Source of the DNA: Cytophagaceae bacterium
Lineage (GTDB): Bacteria; Bacteroidota; Bacteroidia; Cytophagales; Flexibacteraceae
Length of the DNA stretch: 64,000 nucleotides
Direction: 5' to 3'
NCBI GenBank assembly: GCA_947458545.1
Contig: CANGYH010000001.1
Location: 1,488,001 to 1,552,000, forward strand
The position numbers and the translations under genes are program-made. Below, one piece after another: positions 45,191-52,500 of the stretch (positions within the stretch are counted from its first letter, which is position 1; every line of letters starts with the position of its first letter). A model generated the notes under the pieces. It worked only from the letters and a program-made list of their open reading frames with translations. It made no database searches and was not told the DNA's origin.

Positions 45191-45242
45191 CTGTCGCAAG
45201 CTTTCAGCTTGTGACTCAAATGACGGAAGCTTTCAGCTTCCG
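45191..45242 (-). repeat. REP pair left of the RAYT gene
   Basis: Two hairpins: the outer at 45191-45216 and the inner at 45225-45242 (GGAAGCTTTCAGCTTCCG). On the minus strand the outer one reads AGTCACAAGC-TGAAA-GCTTGCGACAG. Both are exact inverted copies of the pair at 45851-45902. Confidence 0.85.
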
Positions 45243-45256
45243 AAACAAGACCTACT

Positions 45257-45811
45257 CTACCCCATAAAGACCAAGTCCAGTGGCCCTACTATACTTGGAT
45301 TGGCGTAATTTCTTGCAGACGATAAGCTCCAATGGTGTGGCTCTTCTACAAAACCTGCAACTACTGGGTTCTGATGGATATATTCAAGCTTTTGGGCCAT
45401 AAAACTGCCTGTACGCAATTCTATAGGATGGTTATCTTGCTGCCAAAACTGGTATCGTTCATTATAAGGATTTCTTCTTCCTGCACGCTCGAACATCCAC
45501 AGTAGCCACTCCTTTCTAGATTCGCCTGGATGCTCTTGAATAGCCTTTGTAAGCGCCTTGGAGGTGTGGCGCTTCATGTCTCGCATAATACCATCCAAGG
45601 GTTCTTGGCGCGTACTCACAATTAAGTGTATGTGGCTAGGCATAATACACCAAGCATGAACGGTCAAACCCTTATTTGCCTGACAGTATCGGAGACTATC
45701 CAAGACAATCTGACAATACTCAGGTCGAGTAAAAACATCTATCCAGTTTACAACAGCAAAAGAAACGAAATAAGCCAACGAATTGTCGGCAAACTTGTAC
45801 GCCGAGGACAT
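45257..45811 (-). CDS. REP-associated tyrosine transposase (RAYT, Y1_Tnp family)
   Basis: A 184-aa HUH endonuclease. The HUH pair is His60-Ile-His62 in MPSHIHLIVST and the catalytic Tyr is 144 in KLEYIHQNPVVAGF, the RAYT signature. Other family features are ALTKAIQ and WMFERAGRRN, QFWQQDNHPIEL. RAYTs cut single-stranded REP hairpins and are thought to move or multiply them; they are domesticated single-copy genes with no inverted repeats of their own. This gene is less GC-rich than its surroundings. It is enclosed by REP pairs in opposite orientation, 15 bp from its stop and 40 bp from its start. Confidence 0.93.
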   Translation of the reverse strand: MSSAYKFADNSLAYFVSFAVVNWIDVFTRPEYCQIVLDSLRYCQANKGLTVHAWCIMPSHIHLIVSTRQEPLDGIMRDMKRHTSKALTKAIQEHPGESRKEWLLWMFERAGRRNPYNERYQFWQQDNHPIELRTGSFMAQKLEYIHQNPVVAGFVEEPHHWSLSSARNYANPSIVGPLDLVFMG

Positions 45812-45850
45812 ATTTAGAAAAAACGGGTTAAAGAGTGCGATTAAAACATG

Positions 45851-45902
45851 CGGAAGCTGAAAGCTTCCTTCATGTCAGTCACAAGCTGAAAGCTTGCGAC
45901 AG
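45851..45902 (+). repeat. REP pair right of the RAYT gene
   Basis: Inner hairpin CGGAAGCTGAAAGCTTCC (45851-45868) and outer hairpin AGTCACAAGC-TGAAA-GCTTGCGACAG (45877-45902). They mirror the left pair base for base over 18 and 26 nt. Confidence 0.85.
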
Positions 45903-45964
45903 CGGAGGAGTAAAGAAGTAGTCCTAAGGGACCTGCAAAAGTATTTACCCATGCTGTTCACTAG

Positions 45965-46633
45965 TCAGGAGACTTGCTTTATTGTCGTCACAAGACTGGA
46001 GTCTTGCGACAGCGCAAGGGTCCCCCGCTCCACCACCTCCATCCACACCGCTTCTGGGTTGGCCTGGGCCTGCTTATCTCCGGTGACGTGGGTGTAGATG
46101 CCGGGCCAGGTGCGGGCCAGGTAGCCTCCGGCATAGTCGGCCAGAAAGCGGCGGTGGAGGAACTTGTCTATGCCTGCACGCAGGGGGGTGGCCCAGACGG
46201 CCTGGCCTTTGAGGGGCAGCAGGCTGTAGGCGGCCTCCAGGGCATCGGGCGTGAAGCTGGCGTAGAACCGGTCGGCCAGGGTGGGGTCGGCCTGGAGGAG
46301 GGCGCGGTCCAGCAGCATTTCAGCACCGATGTGGGCGGCAAAGCTGGGCCGCAAGAGGGTGATGCCTGCCTCGGCCAGCAGTGCGCGGATGCGAGCTTGC
46401 ATTTGCGCAAAGGCCGGGGCGTTGTGCCAGGCAGCGTCTATGGCGTAATGGCGGGCAATGCCGGCCTCTACCTGGGCCTGCAGCAGGGTGAGCACCTGTG
46501 TATCTGCCTCAAAGCCGGGCCGCAGCCGAAAACCTTCGCCGCGCAGCCTTGCCAAGTCTGGCAGGGCCCCGCCTACCGCAAAGGCCGGGCTGAGGCGGTG
46601 TTCGTCTTGGGCAAAGTGGGCCAGGTAGTTCAT
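45965..46633 (-). CDS. AcpH-like protein (possible acyl carrier protein phosphodiesterase)
   Basis: 222 aa. MNYLAHFAQDEHRLSPAFAVGGALPDLARL resembles the start of AcpH/YajB, a member of the HD-like family that removes phosphopantetheine from ACP (MNFLAHLxLA...GNLLGDF). The rest is helical with HYAIDAAWHNAPAFAQM, FLHRRFLADYAGGYLAR and HIGAEMLLDRALL. Similarity is at the pattern level, so the reaction is uncertain. The C-terminal residues LSQDSSLV are encoded by a REP hairpin (45987-46012), and the stop lies just beyond, so the natural end has been replaced. Confidence 0.6.
   Translation of the reverse strand: MNYLAHFAQDEHRLSPAFAVGGALPDLARLRGEGFRLRPGFEADTQVLTLLQAQVEAGIARHYAIDAAWHNAPAFAQMQARIRALLAEAGITLLRPSFAAHIGAEMLLDRALLQADPTLADRFYASFTPDALEAAYSLLPLKGQAVWATPLRAGIDKFLHRRFLADYAGGYLARTWPGIYTHVTGDKQAQANPEAVWMEVVERGTLALSQDSSLVTTIKQVS
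45987..46012 (+). repeat. REP hairpin inside the 3' end of a gene (copy C)
   Basis: GTCACAAGAC-TGGA-GTCTTGCGACAG. Same stem and A.C mismatch as the RAYT-flanking copies with a different apical pair. It is read through in the AcpH-like frame on the minus strand. Confidence 0.8.
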
Positions 46634-46645
46634 GCCACGTGCAAG

Positions 46646-47956
46646 CTACGCCGGGCCAGGTGCTGCGGGCGGCTGGTGCTCTTGGGCCTGCGCCTCGGCG
46701 GCCTCGTCGTAGGTGCAGGCATCAGAGGAGGCCGCCCTGTCTTCCTGGGGTTTGGTCTTCAAAAACGAGAAGCCCGACACCACCAGCAGCGTCATGGCTC
46801 CGCCGAAGAGCGTAGCGGGCACGGTGCCCATCCAGCGGGCCGTCAGGCCGCTCTCGAAGCTGCCGATCTCGTTGCTGGAGGCTATGAAGATGGAGCTGAT
46901 GCTGGCCACCCGGCCCCGCATGTGGTCGGGCGTCAGGCTCTGGATGAGCGTGGAGCGGATAACGACCGACACGGCATCGAAGCAGCCCAGCGCCACCAGC
47001 CAGGCCAGGCTCAGGTAGAAGTTTGTGCTGAGCCCGAAGCCGATGATGGTACACCCAAAGCCGGCCACCACCCACAGCAGTGTCTGCCAGGGGCGTTTGA
47101 AGGCGCCCGTCCGCGTGATGACGAACATCGTGGCCACCGAGCCCACCGCATCGGCGGCGCGCAGCATCCCCAGGCCCTCGGGGCCTACGTGGAGGATGTC
47201 TTTGGCATAGATGGGCAGCAGGGCCACCGCTCCGCCGAAGAAGACCGAGAGCATGTCTAGCGAGATGGCCCCCAGCAGTACCCGCTGCCCCCGCACAAAG
47301 CGCCAGCCCTGGCGGATGCTCTCGGCTACGGACTCGGCCTGCAGGGCCAGGGTGCTGGGCTGGCGGGGGGCTACCTGCGTGAGGCTGGCGATGCCCAGGG
47401 CCATACAGCCGAACACCACCCCTTGCGAGGCTATGGCCCCGCTCCAGGCATAGACGAAGCCGCCCAACGTAGGCCCCAGCACCGTGGCCGCCTGCCACAC
47501 CATAGAGCTGTAGGCCGAAGCCTCTGTGTAAATGGCCCTAGGCACCAACAAGGCCTGCAGCGAGCTGCCCGCCGGGGAGTAGAAGCCCCGCGCAATGCCG
47601 CCCAGAAAGATGAAGCCATACACCGCCCATTGATAACTGACCGGGCCAAGCGTGCCCGCCTCGGCGGCGTGGTGGGCCCAGGCAATGCAGAGCGAGAGCA
47701 GGGCCATGGCCGAGGCCACCGTCAGCAGCAGGCGGCGCTTCTCGCTACGGTCTGCCACGTGGCCTGCGTAGAGGGCGCTGGTGATGGCAGGCAGCGCCTC
47801 TGCCAGGCCGATGAGGCCTAGCGAGAGCGGGTCTTTGGTGATGGCGTACAGGTGGTAGCCGATCACCACGGCCTGCATCTGCAAGCCAAAGGTCATCATA
47901 CCCCTAAAACCCAGGTAAAACCGGAACTCGGGCAGGCGCAGGGCTTCGCGGGCCAT
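46646..47956 (-). CDS. MFS transporter, EntS-like
   Basis: A 436-aa major facilitator with 12 hydrophobic segments. RFYLGFRGMMTFGLQMQAVVIGYHLY, ADRSEKRRLLL (the cytoplasmic loop 2-3 motif) and GFIFLGGIARGFYSPAGSSLQALLV are typical of the MFS_3 group, which includes the enterobactin exporter EntS. The substrate is unknown; there are no siderophore genes in the window. The C-terminus is a short acidic tail. It is followed at 13 bp by the AcpH-like gene. Confidence 0.88.
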   Translation of the reverse strand: MAREALRLPEFRFYLGFRGMMTFGLQMQAVVIGYHLYAITKDPLSLGLIGLAEALPAITSALYAGHVADRSEKRRLLLTVASAMALLSLCIAWAHHAAEAGTLGPVSYQWAVYGFIFLGGIARGFYSPAGSSLQALLVPRAIYTEASAYSSMVWQAATVLGPTLGGFVYAWSGAIASQGVVFGCMALGIASLTQVAPRQPSTLALQAESVAESIRQGWRFVRGQRVLLGAISLDMLSVFFGGAVALLPIYAKDILHVGPEGLGMLRAADAVGSVATMFVITRTGAFKRPWQTLLWVVAGFGCTIIGFGLSTNFYLSLAWLVALGCFDAVSVVIRSTLIQSLTPDHMRGRVASISSIFIASSNEIGSFESGLTARWMGTVPATLFGGAMTLLVVSGFSFLKTKPQEDRAASSDACTYDEAAEAQAQEHQPPAAPGPA

Positions 47957-47974
47957 AGAAGTAGAGGCCTGCCC

Positions 47975-48853
47975 CTAGATGGCAGCCTGGGGCCGGTACG
48001 CCGGTACGATGAGGCTATCTATGGCAGAGACAGGCAGGGCCAGGCGGGTTTTGCCTGCGGCGTAGGGTTTTATCTCGTAAGGGTTGTAGATAAACTCAAG
48101 CGTATCTGCCCGGATGCGCCAGTTGTCTGGTAGGGCAAAGCGGCCGTTGTCAAAGAAATAGTCTTGGTAGCCCTTGCCTTTGCGCAGGCCCTCTTGGCGG
48201 CGGAAGACAGCCTCGGCCAGAGCTTGTACCCGGCGCAGGGCGGCGGCGTCTGCCAGCCAGTTGGCCAGGGCTACGGGAGCGCCGCTGGCACGGTCGTGGG
48301 CTTGCCAGCGGGTCAGGCCCATTCCGTGGGCCCCGCCGGTGTAGGTGTAGCTCTCGGTTTCCACAAAAACCAGCCCGGCCGACTCGCGCAGGCGGCAGCG
48401 GACGTCCAGTGCCCAGGGGTTGGCCCGGGCCTCGGGGTCTAGCTGGCGGAAGAGCTTGCGCTCTGCCTGAAAGCTATCCATAAACGCCTTTACCAGCGCC
48501 TCGGGCGCGGGGATCTGCCGCGACGTATCTGCCACTTGGCCTGTGGCCAGTGCCACCTGACGCAGCATATTGGCTACCAGCGCAGCCGGGGCCCCGCTAC
48601 CGCCCAGGTCTGGAAAGAGGATACGGGCCGAGGTACACAGCTCAGGGTCTCTTTTGGCCTGGCAGGTAGGGTCTGCGGCCGTGGCTGAGTCTAAGCGATA
48701 GACGAGTGTGTCGGCCACAGATGCCGTGGGCATGCCCACGGCCGAGTCTGCCGGTGGCCGAGCCTGCTCTTGGCCGGGCTTTGGGCCGTTGCAGGCAGTG
48801 GCCAGGGCCAGCAGAGTGGCGGTTAATAAGCCCAGCGGCGGCAAACCTTTCAT
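47975..48853 (-). CDS. DUF3298/RsiV-like lipoprotein
   Basis: 292 aa from the ATG at 48853; MKGLPPLGLLTATLLALATACNGPKPG is a lipoprotein signal with lipobox ATAC. The longer frame to 48904 overlaps rimM and adds no signal character. Residues 150-285 match DUF4163/DUF3298 (VFVETESYTYTGGAHGMGLTRWQAHDRASG, ALPDNWRIRADTLEFIYNPYEIKPYAAG, LALPVSAIDSLIVP), the fold of the extracytoplasmic part of the anti-sigma factor RsiV. Without a transmembrane helix it is a stand-alone lipoprotein of unknown role. It follows rimM after 40 bp. Confidence 0.82.
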   Translation of the reverse strand: MKGLPPLGLLTATLLALATACNGPKPGQEQARPPADSAVGMPTASVADTLVYRLDSATAADPTCQAKRDPELCTSARILFPDLGGSGAPAALVANMLRQVALATGQVADTSRQIPAPEALVKAFMDSFQAERKLFRQLDPEARANPWALDVRCRLRESAGLVFVETESYTYTGGAHGMGLTRWQAHDRASGAPVALANWLADAAALRRVQALAEAVFRRQEGLRKGKGYQDYFFDNGRFALPDNWRIRADTLEFIYNPYEIKPYAAGKTRLALPVSAIDSLIVPAYRPQAAI

Positions 48854-48893
48854 GTTCACGAAGATGGGGCCCGCCCAAGGCAGATCAATCCGC

Positions 48894-49445
48894 TTATACG
48901 GCATCGTCTCCGCCCAGGTACACGTCCAGCAAACCCTCGGGCAGTTGCATCACCAGTCGACGGTTGCCCTTGTCCACCTGAACAAGAAAATCGTCGTGCA
49001 GAGGCACCAAGGCCTCCGTACCACCCACCAGCACGCCGAGCATCGTTTGCTGAGGCAGTTCATAGACCTCGCCCACGGTGCCCACAACGGCCCCGCCCTG
49101 GGTCTGATCAACAACCGTATAGCCGACGATGTCGTGGTAGTAGAACTGGTCGTCGTCTAGCTCGGGCAGGGCCGTCAGAGGCAGGTAAACCTTAGCGCCC
49201 TTCAGCGGCTCGGCCTGCTCTACGGCGGCCAGCCCCTTGAGCTTGGCGATGGCGCGCTCGCCCTGCTGCACCACATTGAAGCCCTCTACGCGGTAAGGCA
49301 CCAGGCCGTGGGGCAGGTTTAGGTACAGCTCGGTGCATTTGGCGTAGGCCTCAGGTTCATCTGCTTCCAGGGCCAGCATAAGTTCGCCCTTCAGGCCATG
49401 TGGCCGCAGCACGTAGCCGAGCTCGAAGCAATCTTCTACCGTCAT
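48894..49445 (-). CDS. rimM: Ribosome maturation factor RimM
   Basis: 183 aa from the ATG at 49445 (MTVEDCFELGYVLRPHGLKGELML). The N-terminal beta-barrel has GYVLRPHGLKGEL and the C-terminal PRC-barrel has FYYHDIVGYTVVDQTQGGAVVGTVGEV and LVPLHDDFLVQVD. RimM helps assemble the 30S head with S19. The usual partner rpsP is not upstream; the composite palindromic element and a heptad array are there instead. The -7 box GACCTTTG ends 5 nt before the ATG. The open frame upstream is non-coding repeat. Confidence 0.95.
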   Translation of the reverse strand: MTVEDCFELGYVLRPHGLKGELMLALEADEPEAYAKCTELYLNLPHGLVPYRVEGFNVVQQGERAIAKLKGLAAVEQAEPLKGAKVYLPLTALPELDDDQFYYHDIVGYTVVDQTQGGAVVGTVGEVYELPQQTMLGVLVGGTEALVPLHDDFLVQVDKGNRRLVMQLPEGLLDVYLGGDDAV

Positions 49446-49458
49446 AGGTGCAAAGGTC
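49446..49458 (-). promoter_or_regulatory. -7 box of rimM, nearly leaderless
   Basis: The minus strand reads GACCTTTG-CACCT-ATG. The sequence from the start codon outward is almost identical to that of the acetyltransferase gene at 1709. Confidence 0.6.
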
Positions 49459-49463
49459 GGGAG

Positions 49464-49498
49464 AAAGTTGAGAGTTGAAAGTTGAGAGTTGAAAGTTG
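49464..49498. repeat. Heptanucleotide tandem array upstream of rimM
   Basis: Five heptads GAAAGTT / GAGAGTT in alternation, the same units as at 1730-1766, between the rimM promoter and the second composite element. Confidence 0.8.
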
Positions 49499-49533
49499 TA
49501 GCTCGGGCTGTAGCCCGCGACGGCCAGCTAATA

Positions 49534-50321
49534 CTGTGCAAGGGCTTTGCCCTTGTCACGTGCTCTTGCGAGGCTGCGCCTCGCGTGTAGGCCAGTGCGG
49601 CAGACCTGGCAGGCTGCGGATGGTGTGGGGTACGGATTGTAGCGCGGGCTGTAGCCCGCGAAGCCCGCGTGCTCACCCCAGGCTAAAGCCAGGGGCTACC
49701 GCTATAGCGACGGCTAAAGCCGAACGCATTTTGTAGTGCGGGCTGCAAGCCCGCCTTGCGGAAGGTGCCCAAGGCGGGGCAATGGGCCCTAAATGCAGAT
49801 TTTTTCGATTGCAACTTCGGTATTGATAATCAATGGTTTGTAAGCGGTTTTTGTCGGGGCCTTGTCGGTGGGTTTGTCGTGTAATGTTTCAGTCTGAAGA
49901 CTGTGCTGCTGTGGGCGTCACAAGTCATCGCTCCCCTGATCGGGTCGCTAAAGACTTGCGACAGGGTGCGGGCGGGAAAGGTATCAGGTAGCCTAGGGCG
50001 GGGGCTGCCTTTGTGCCGTTGCGCCGTGCTTGCGGTAGGGGGATATGCAGGGCTGGAGCCCTGCCAGCGAGGGTTGCGAGGGCTGGAGCCCTCGAACAGC
50101 ATCCCAGAGGATGCCTAAGGCTCAAAGCGTTCGGCTTTAGCCGTCGCCTTAGCAGTAGCCTCTGGCTTTAGCCTGGGGTGAACACGCGGGCCTCGCGGGC
50201 TACAGCCCACGCTACAATCCGTACCCCGACGCCATCCGCCGATTGCCAGGTCTGCCGCCCTGGCCTACACGCGAGGCGCAGCCTCGCCAGAGCACGTGAC
50301 AATGGCTAAGCCATTGCACAG
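49534..50321. repeat. Composite palindromic element, copy 2 (no gene in 49446-50508)
   Basis: About 790 bp. The left arm (49534-49727) carries TGCAAGGGCTTTGCCCTTGT, CACGTGC, GGCTGCGCCTCGCGTG, a GTAG hairpin, CCAGGCTAAAGCCAGGGG and CGACGGCTAAAGCCGAACG. The right arm (50127-50321) is their inverted series. In the middle are a GTAG hairpin (49731), a direct series of TTGTCGG motifs, GTCTGAAGAC, a REP (49917-49964) and two GGGCTGGAGCCCT hairpins. Layout and much of the sequence match copy 1. Confidence 0.78.
49917..49964 (+). repeat. REP hairpin, long-loop form (copy E)
   Basis: Stem GTC-A-CAAGTC / GACTTG-C-GAC followed by AG; the loop differs from copy D in two positions only. Confidence 0.75.
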
Positions 50322-50438
50322 AATACCTGGACTTATGCGACCGGCTTTAGCCTGAGGTGAGCTTCCTTTAGCGTGGAGCCGCCCAGATGCAGCAAATAAG
50401 GTTATAGACAAATTCTATCATCTTATAAAAACTATCAG

Positions 50439-50471
50439 TTTGATTTACTGCCTGGCTGCCGGGCACTTTTG
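50439..50471 (+). promoter_or_regulatory. katA promoter
   Basis: TTTG (50439-50442) and CACTTTTG (50464-50471) are separated by 21 nt, with a small GCCTGG/CCGGGC hairpin between. The ATG is 37 nt downstream. Confidence 0.5.
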
Positions 50472-50508
50472 TCTCATCAACAACGGCACACAAAATCAGC
50501 CAACTAGC

Positions 50509-52023
50509 ATGAGCACTTCCGAGCAAACCAACCTGCCCGCCGAACGCCTTACCACCGCCAGCGGCAGGCCTATTTACGACTTTGAAAACACCCAGTCTGT
50601 GGGCCAGCGGGGGCCGCTGCTGCTGCAAGACTATCTGCTGCACGAGGACATGGCCCACTTCAACCGAGAGCGCATTCCGGAGCGGGTGGTGCATGCCAAG
50701 GGCAGCGGGGCCTTTGGCACGTTCACCGTCACGCACGACATTACGCATCTGACCCGGGCCAAGGTCTTTGGCCACATCGGCAAGCAGACGCGCGTGTTTC
50801 TGCGCTTTTCTACCGTGGGCGGCGAGGCCGGCAGCGCCGATGCCGAGCGAGACCCGCGGGGCTTTGCCGTCAAGTTCTACACCGAGGACGGCAACTGGGA
50901 CCTGGTCGGCAACAACACGCCGGTCTTCTTTGTGAAAGACCCCAAGAAGTTCAGCCACTTCATCCACACCCAGAAGCGAGACCCCCGCACCCACACCAAG
51001 AACCCCACCATGATGTGGGACTTCTGGAGCCTGCACCCAGAGTCGCTCCACCAGGTGCTTATCCTGATGAGCGACCGGGGTACGCCGGCCACCTACCGCC
51101 ACCTGAACGGCTACGGCAGCCACACCTTCTCGATGTACAATGCCGAGGGCGAGCGGGTCTGGGTCAAGTTCCACTTCAAAAGCCAGCAGGGCATAAAGAA
51201 CTTTATGGCCGACGAGGCCACCCGCATGAAGGGCCAGGACCCCGACCATGCCCAGCGCGACCTGGTAGAGGCCATTGACCGGGGCGAGTTCCCCCGCTGG
51301 GCGCTCAAAATCCAGGTGATGACCGAGGCCGAGGCGCGCGACTTCCGCTTTAACCCCTTCGACCTGACCAAGGTCTGGCCGCAAGGCGAGTTTCCGCTCA
51401 TAGACGTAGGCATGCTGGAGCTCAACGAGGTGCCGGCCAACTTCTTTAGAGACGTGGAGCAGGCCGCCTTCGCTCCGGCCCACGTGGTAGATGGCATCGG
51501 CTTCAGCCCAGACCGGATGCTGCAGGGCCGCATCCTGAGCTACCCCGATGCCCAGCGCTACCGCCTGGGGGCCAACTACGAGCATATCCCCGTTAATGCC
51601 TGTCCGTACGGGTTCCGCAACTACCAGCGCGACGGGCAGATGCAAGTGTCGGCCAACGGAGGCTCGGCACCCAACTACGCGCCCAACAGCTTCGACAACG
51701 TAGTGGCTGACCCTGCCTACCGCGAGCCCGCCCAGACGCTGGACGACACCGCGGCCGCCTGGTACGACCGCAATGCCCCCGGCGAAGACGACCATTACAC
51801 CCAGCCCGGCATTTTCTACAGCAGCGTGTTGTCGGATGGTGAGCGCGAGCGCCTGGTAGAGAATATTGTAGGCTCCATGGCGGGCATCAGCGGCGAGAAG
51901 CGAGACCTCATCATCAACCGCCAGCTCTGCCACTTTTTTAGGGCAGACATAGGCTTCGGTTTGGCCATAGCCGAGGGGCTAGGCATCACCATCAAGCGCG
52001 AAAACCTGATGCACGCCATGTAG
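50509..52023 (+). CDS. katA: Monofunctional haem catalase
   Basis: A 504-aa small-subunit clade catalase that splits hydrogen peroxide. The start is the ATG at 50509 (MSTSEQTNLPAERLTTASGRPI). The distal His is in RIPERVVHAKGSGAFG, the distal Asn in TPVFFVKDPKKFSHFIHTQKR region (NNTPVFF), and the proximal haem Tyr in RILSYPDAQRYRLG. The NADPH-binding-type C-terminus ends AEGLGITIKRENLMHAM. There is no oxyR or other regulator nearby. A hairpin follows at 52053. Confidence 0.97.
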   Translation: MSTSEQTNLPAERLTTASGRPIYDFENTQSVGQRGPLLLQDYLLHEDMAHFNRERIPERVVHAKGSGAFGTFTVTHDITHLTRAKVFGHIGKQTRVFLRFSTVGGEAGSADAERDPRGFAVKFYTEDGNWDLVGNNTPVFFVKDPKKFSHFIHTQKRDPRTHTKNPTMMWDFWSLHPESLHQVLILMSDRGTPATYRHLNGYGSHTFSMYNAEGERVWVKFHFKSQQGIKNFMADEATRMKGQDPDHAQRDLVEAIDRGEFPRWALKIQVMTEAEARDFRFNPFDLTKVWPQGEFPLIDVGMLELNEVPANFFRDVEQAAFAPAHVVDGIGFSPDRMLQGRILSYPDAQRYRLGANYEHIPVNACPYGFRNYQRDGQMQVSANGGSAPNYAPNSFDNVVADPAYREPAQTLDDTAAAWYDRNAPGEDDHYTQPGIFYSSVLSDGERERLVENIVGSMAGISGEKRDLIINRQLCHFFRADIGFGLAIAEGLGITIKRENLMHAM

Positions 52024-52500
52024 CACGCCAACATATAGCTGGCAAGACAAGAGCTGCCCGGCCTCGGCCTTTTGCCGGGGCTGGGTGGCTTGTTTTATGT
52101 AGAAACCTGTTTGTAGGTTTTCTAGCCAGCCCTGCCAGCCCCACACCCCCAAACTTGTGGTGTGGGCTGATGGTGAGTTACAATTTGGAAGGCAAGGGAT
52201 TGCCGTTGGAAGGCCCCCTCATCACCCCCCAGCCCCCTCTTCTCCCCCTTCTTGGGAGAAGAGGGGGAGCCAGTTTCTACAATCATATAATGACTGACCA
52301 TTAGCCTTTGTCCAGATCAAGCCGTCGGGTATAGACAAAGGCTAGACGAGGTTGCCCTAGCCTGCCGCAGACCGCTTGCCAGAGGGCAGACGGTTATTTT
52401 TTATTAAGGAAAGCTAATGCGCCCCTGCTAAAACGCAAAATTTGTAGGCTATGCGTATCTTGTCCGTCCAAACACCTGTCTGCCTAACCTGTACACCGCC
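52024..52500. other. Intergenic region with two palindromes
   Basis: 477 bp without a gene. CCCGGC...GCCGGG (about 52058-52080) may end the katA transcript. A perfect 14-bp stem CCCCCTCTTCTCCC-ccttctt-GGGAGAAGAGGGGG lies at 52233-52267. The rest has no recognisable signal. Confidence 0.6.

Noticed and set aside
45191-45902. RAYT locus as an ordinary insertion sequence
   Set aside because: The protein is a RAYT with REP hairpins rather than an IS200/IS605 TnpA with subterminal ends, and no second identical copy or target duplication is seen in the window.
50368-51933. A 521-codon open frame on the minus strand
   Set aside because: Antisense shadow of the catalase gene with low-complexity Val/Gly/Ala content.
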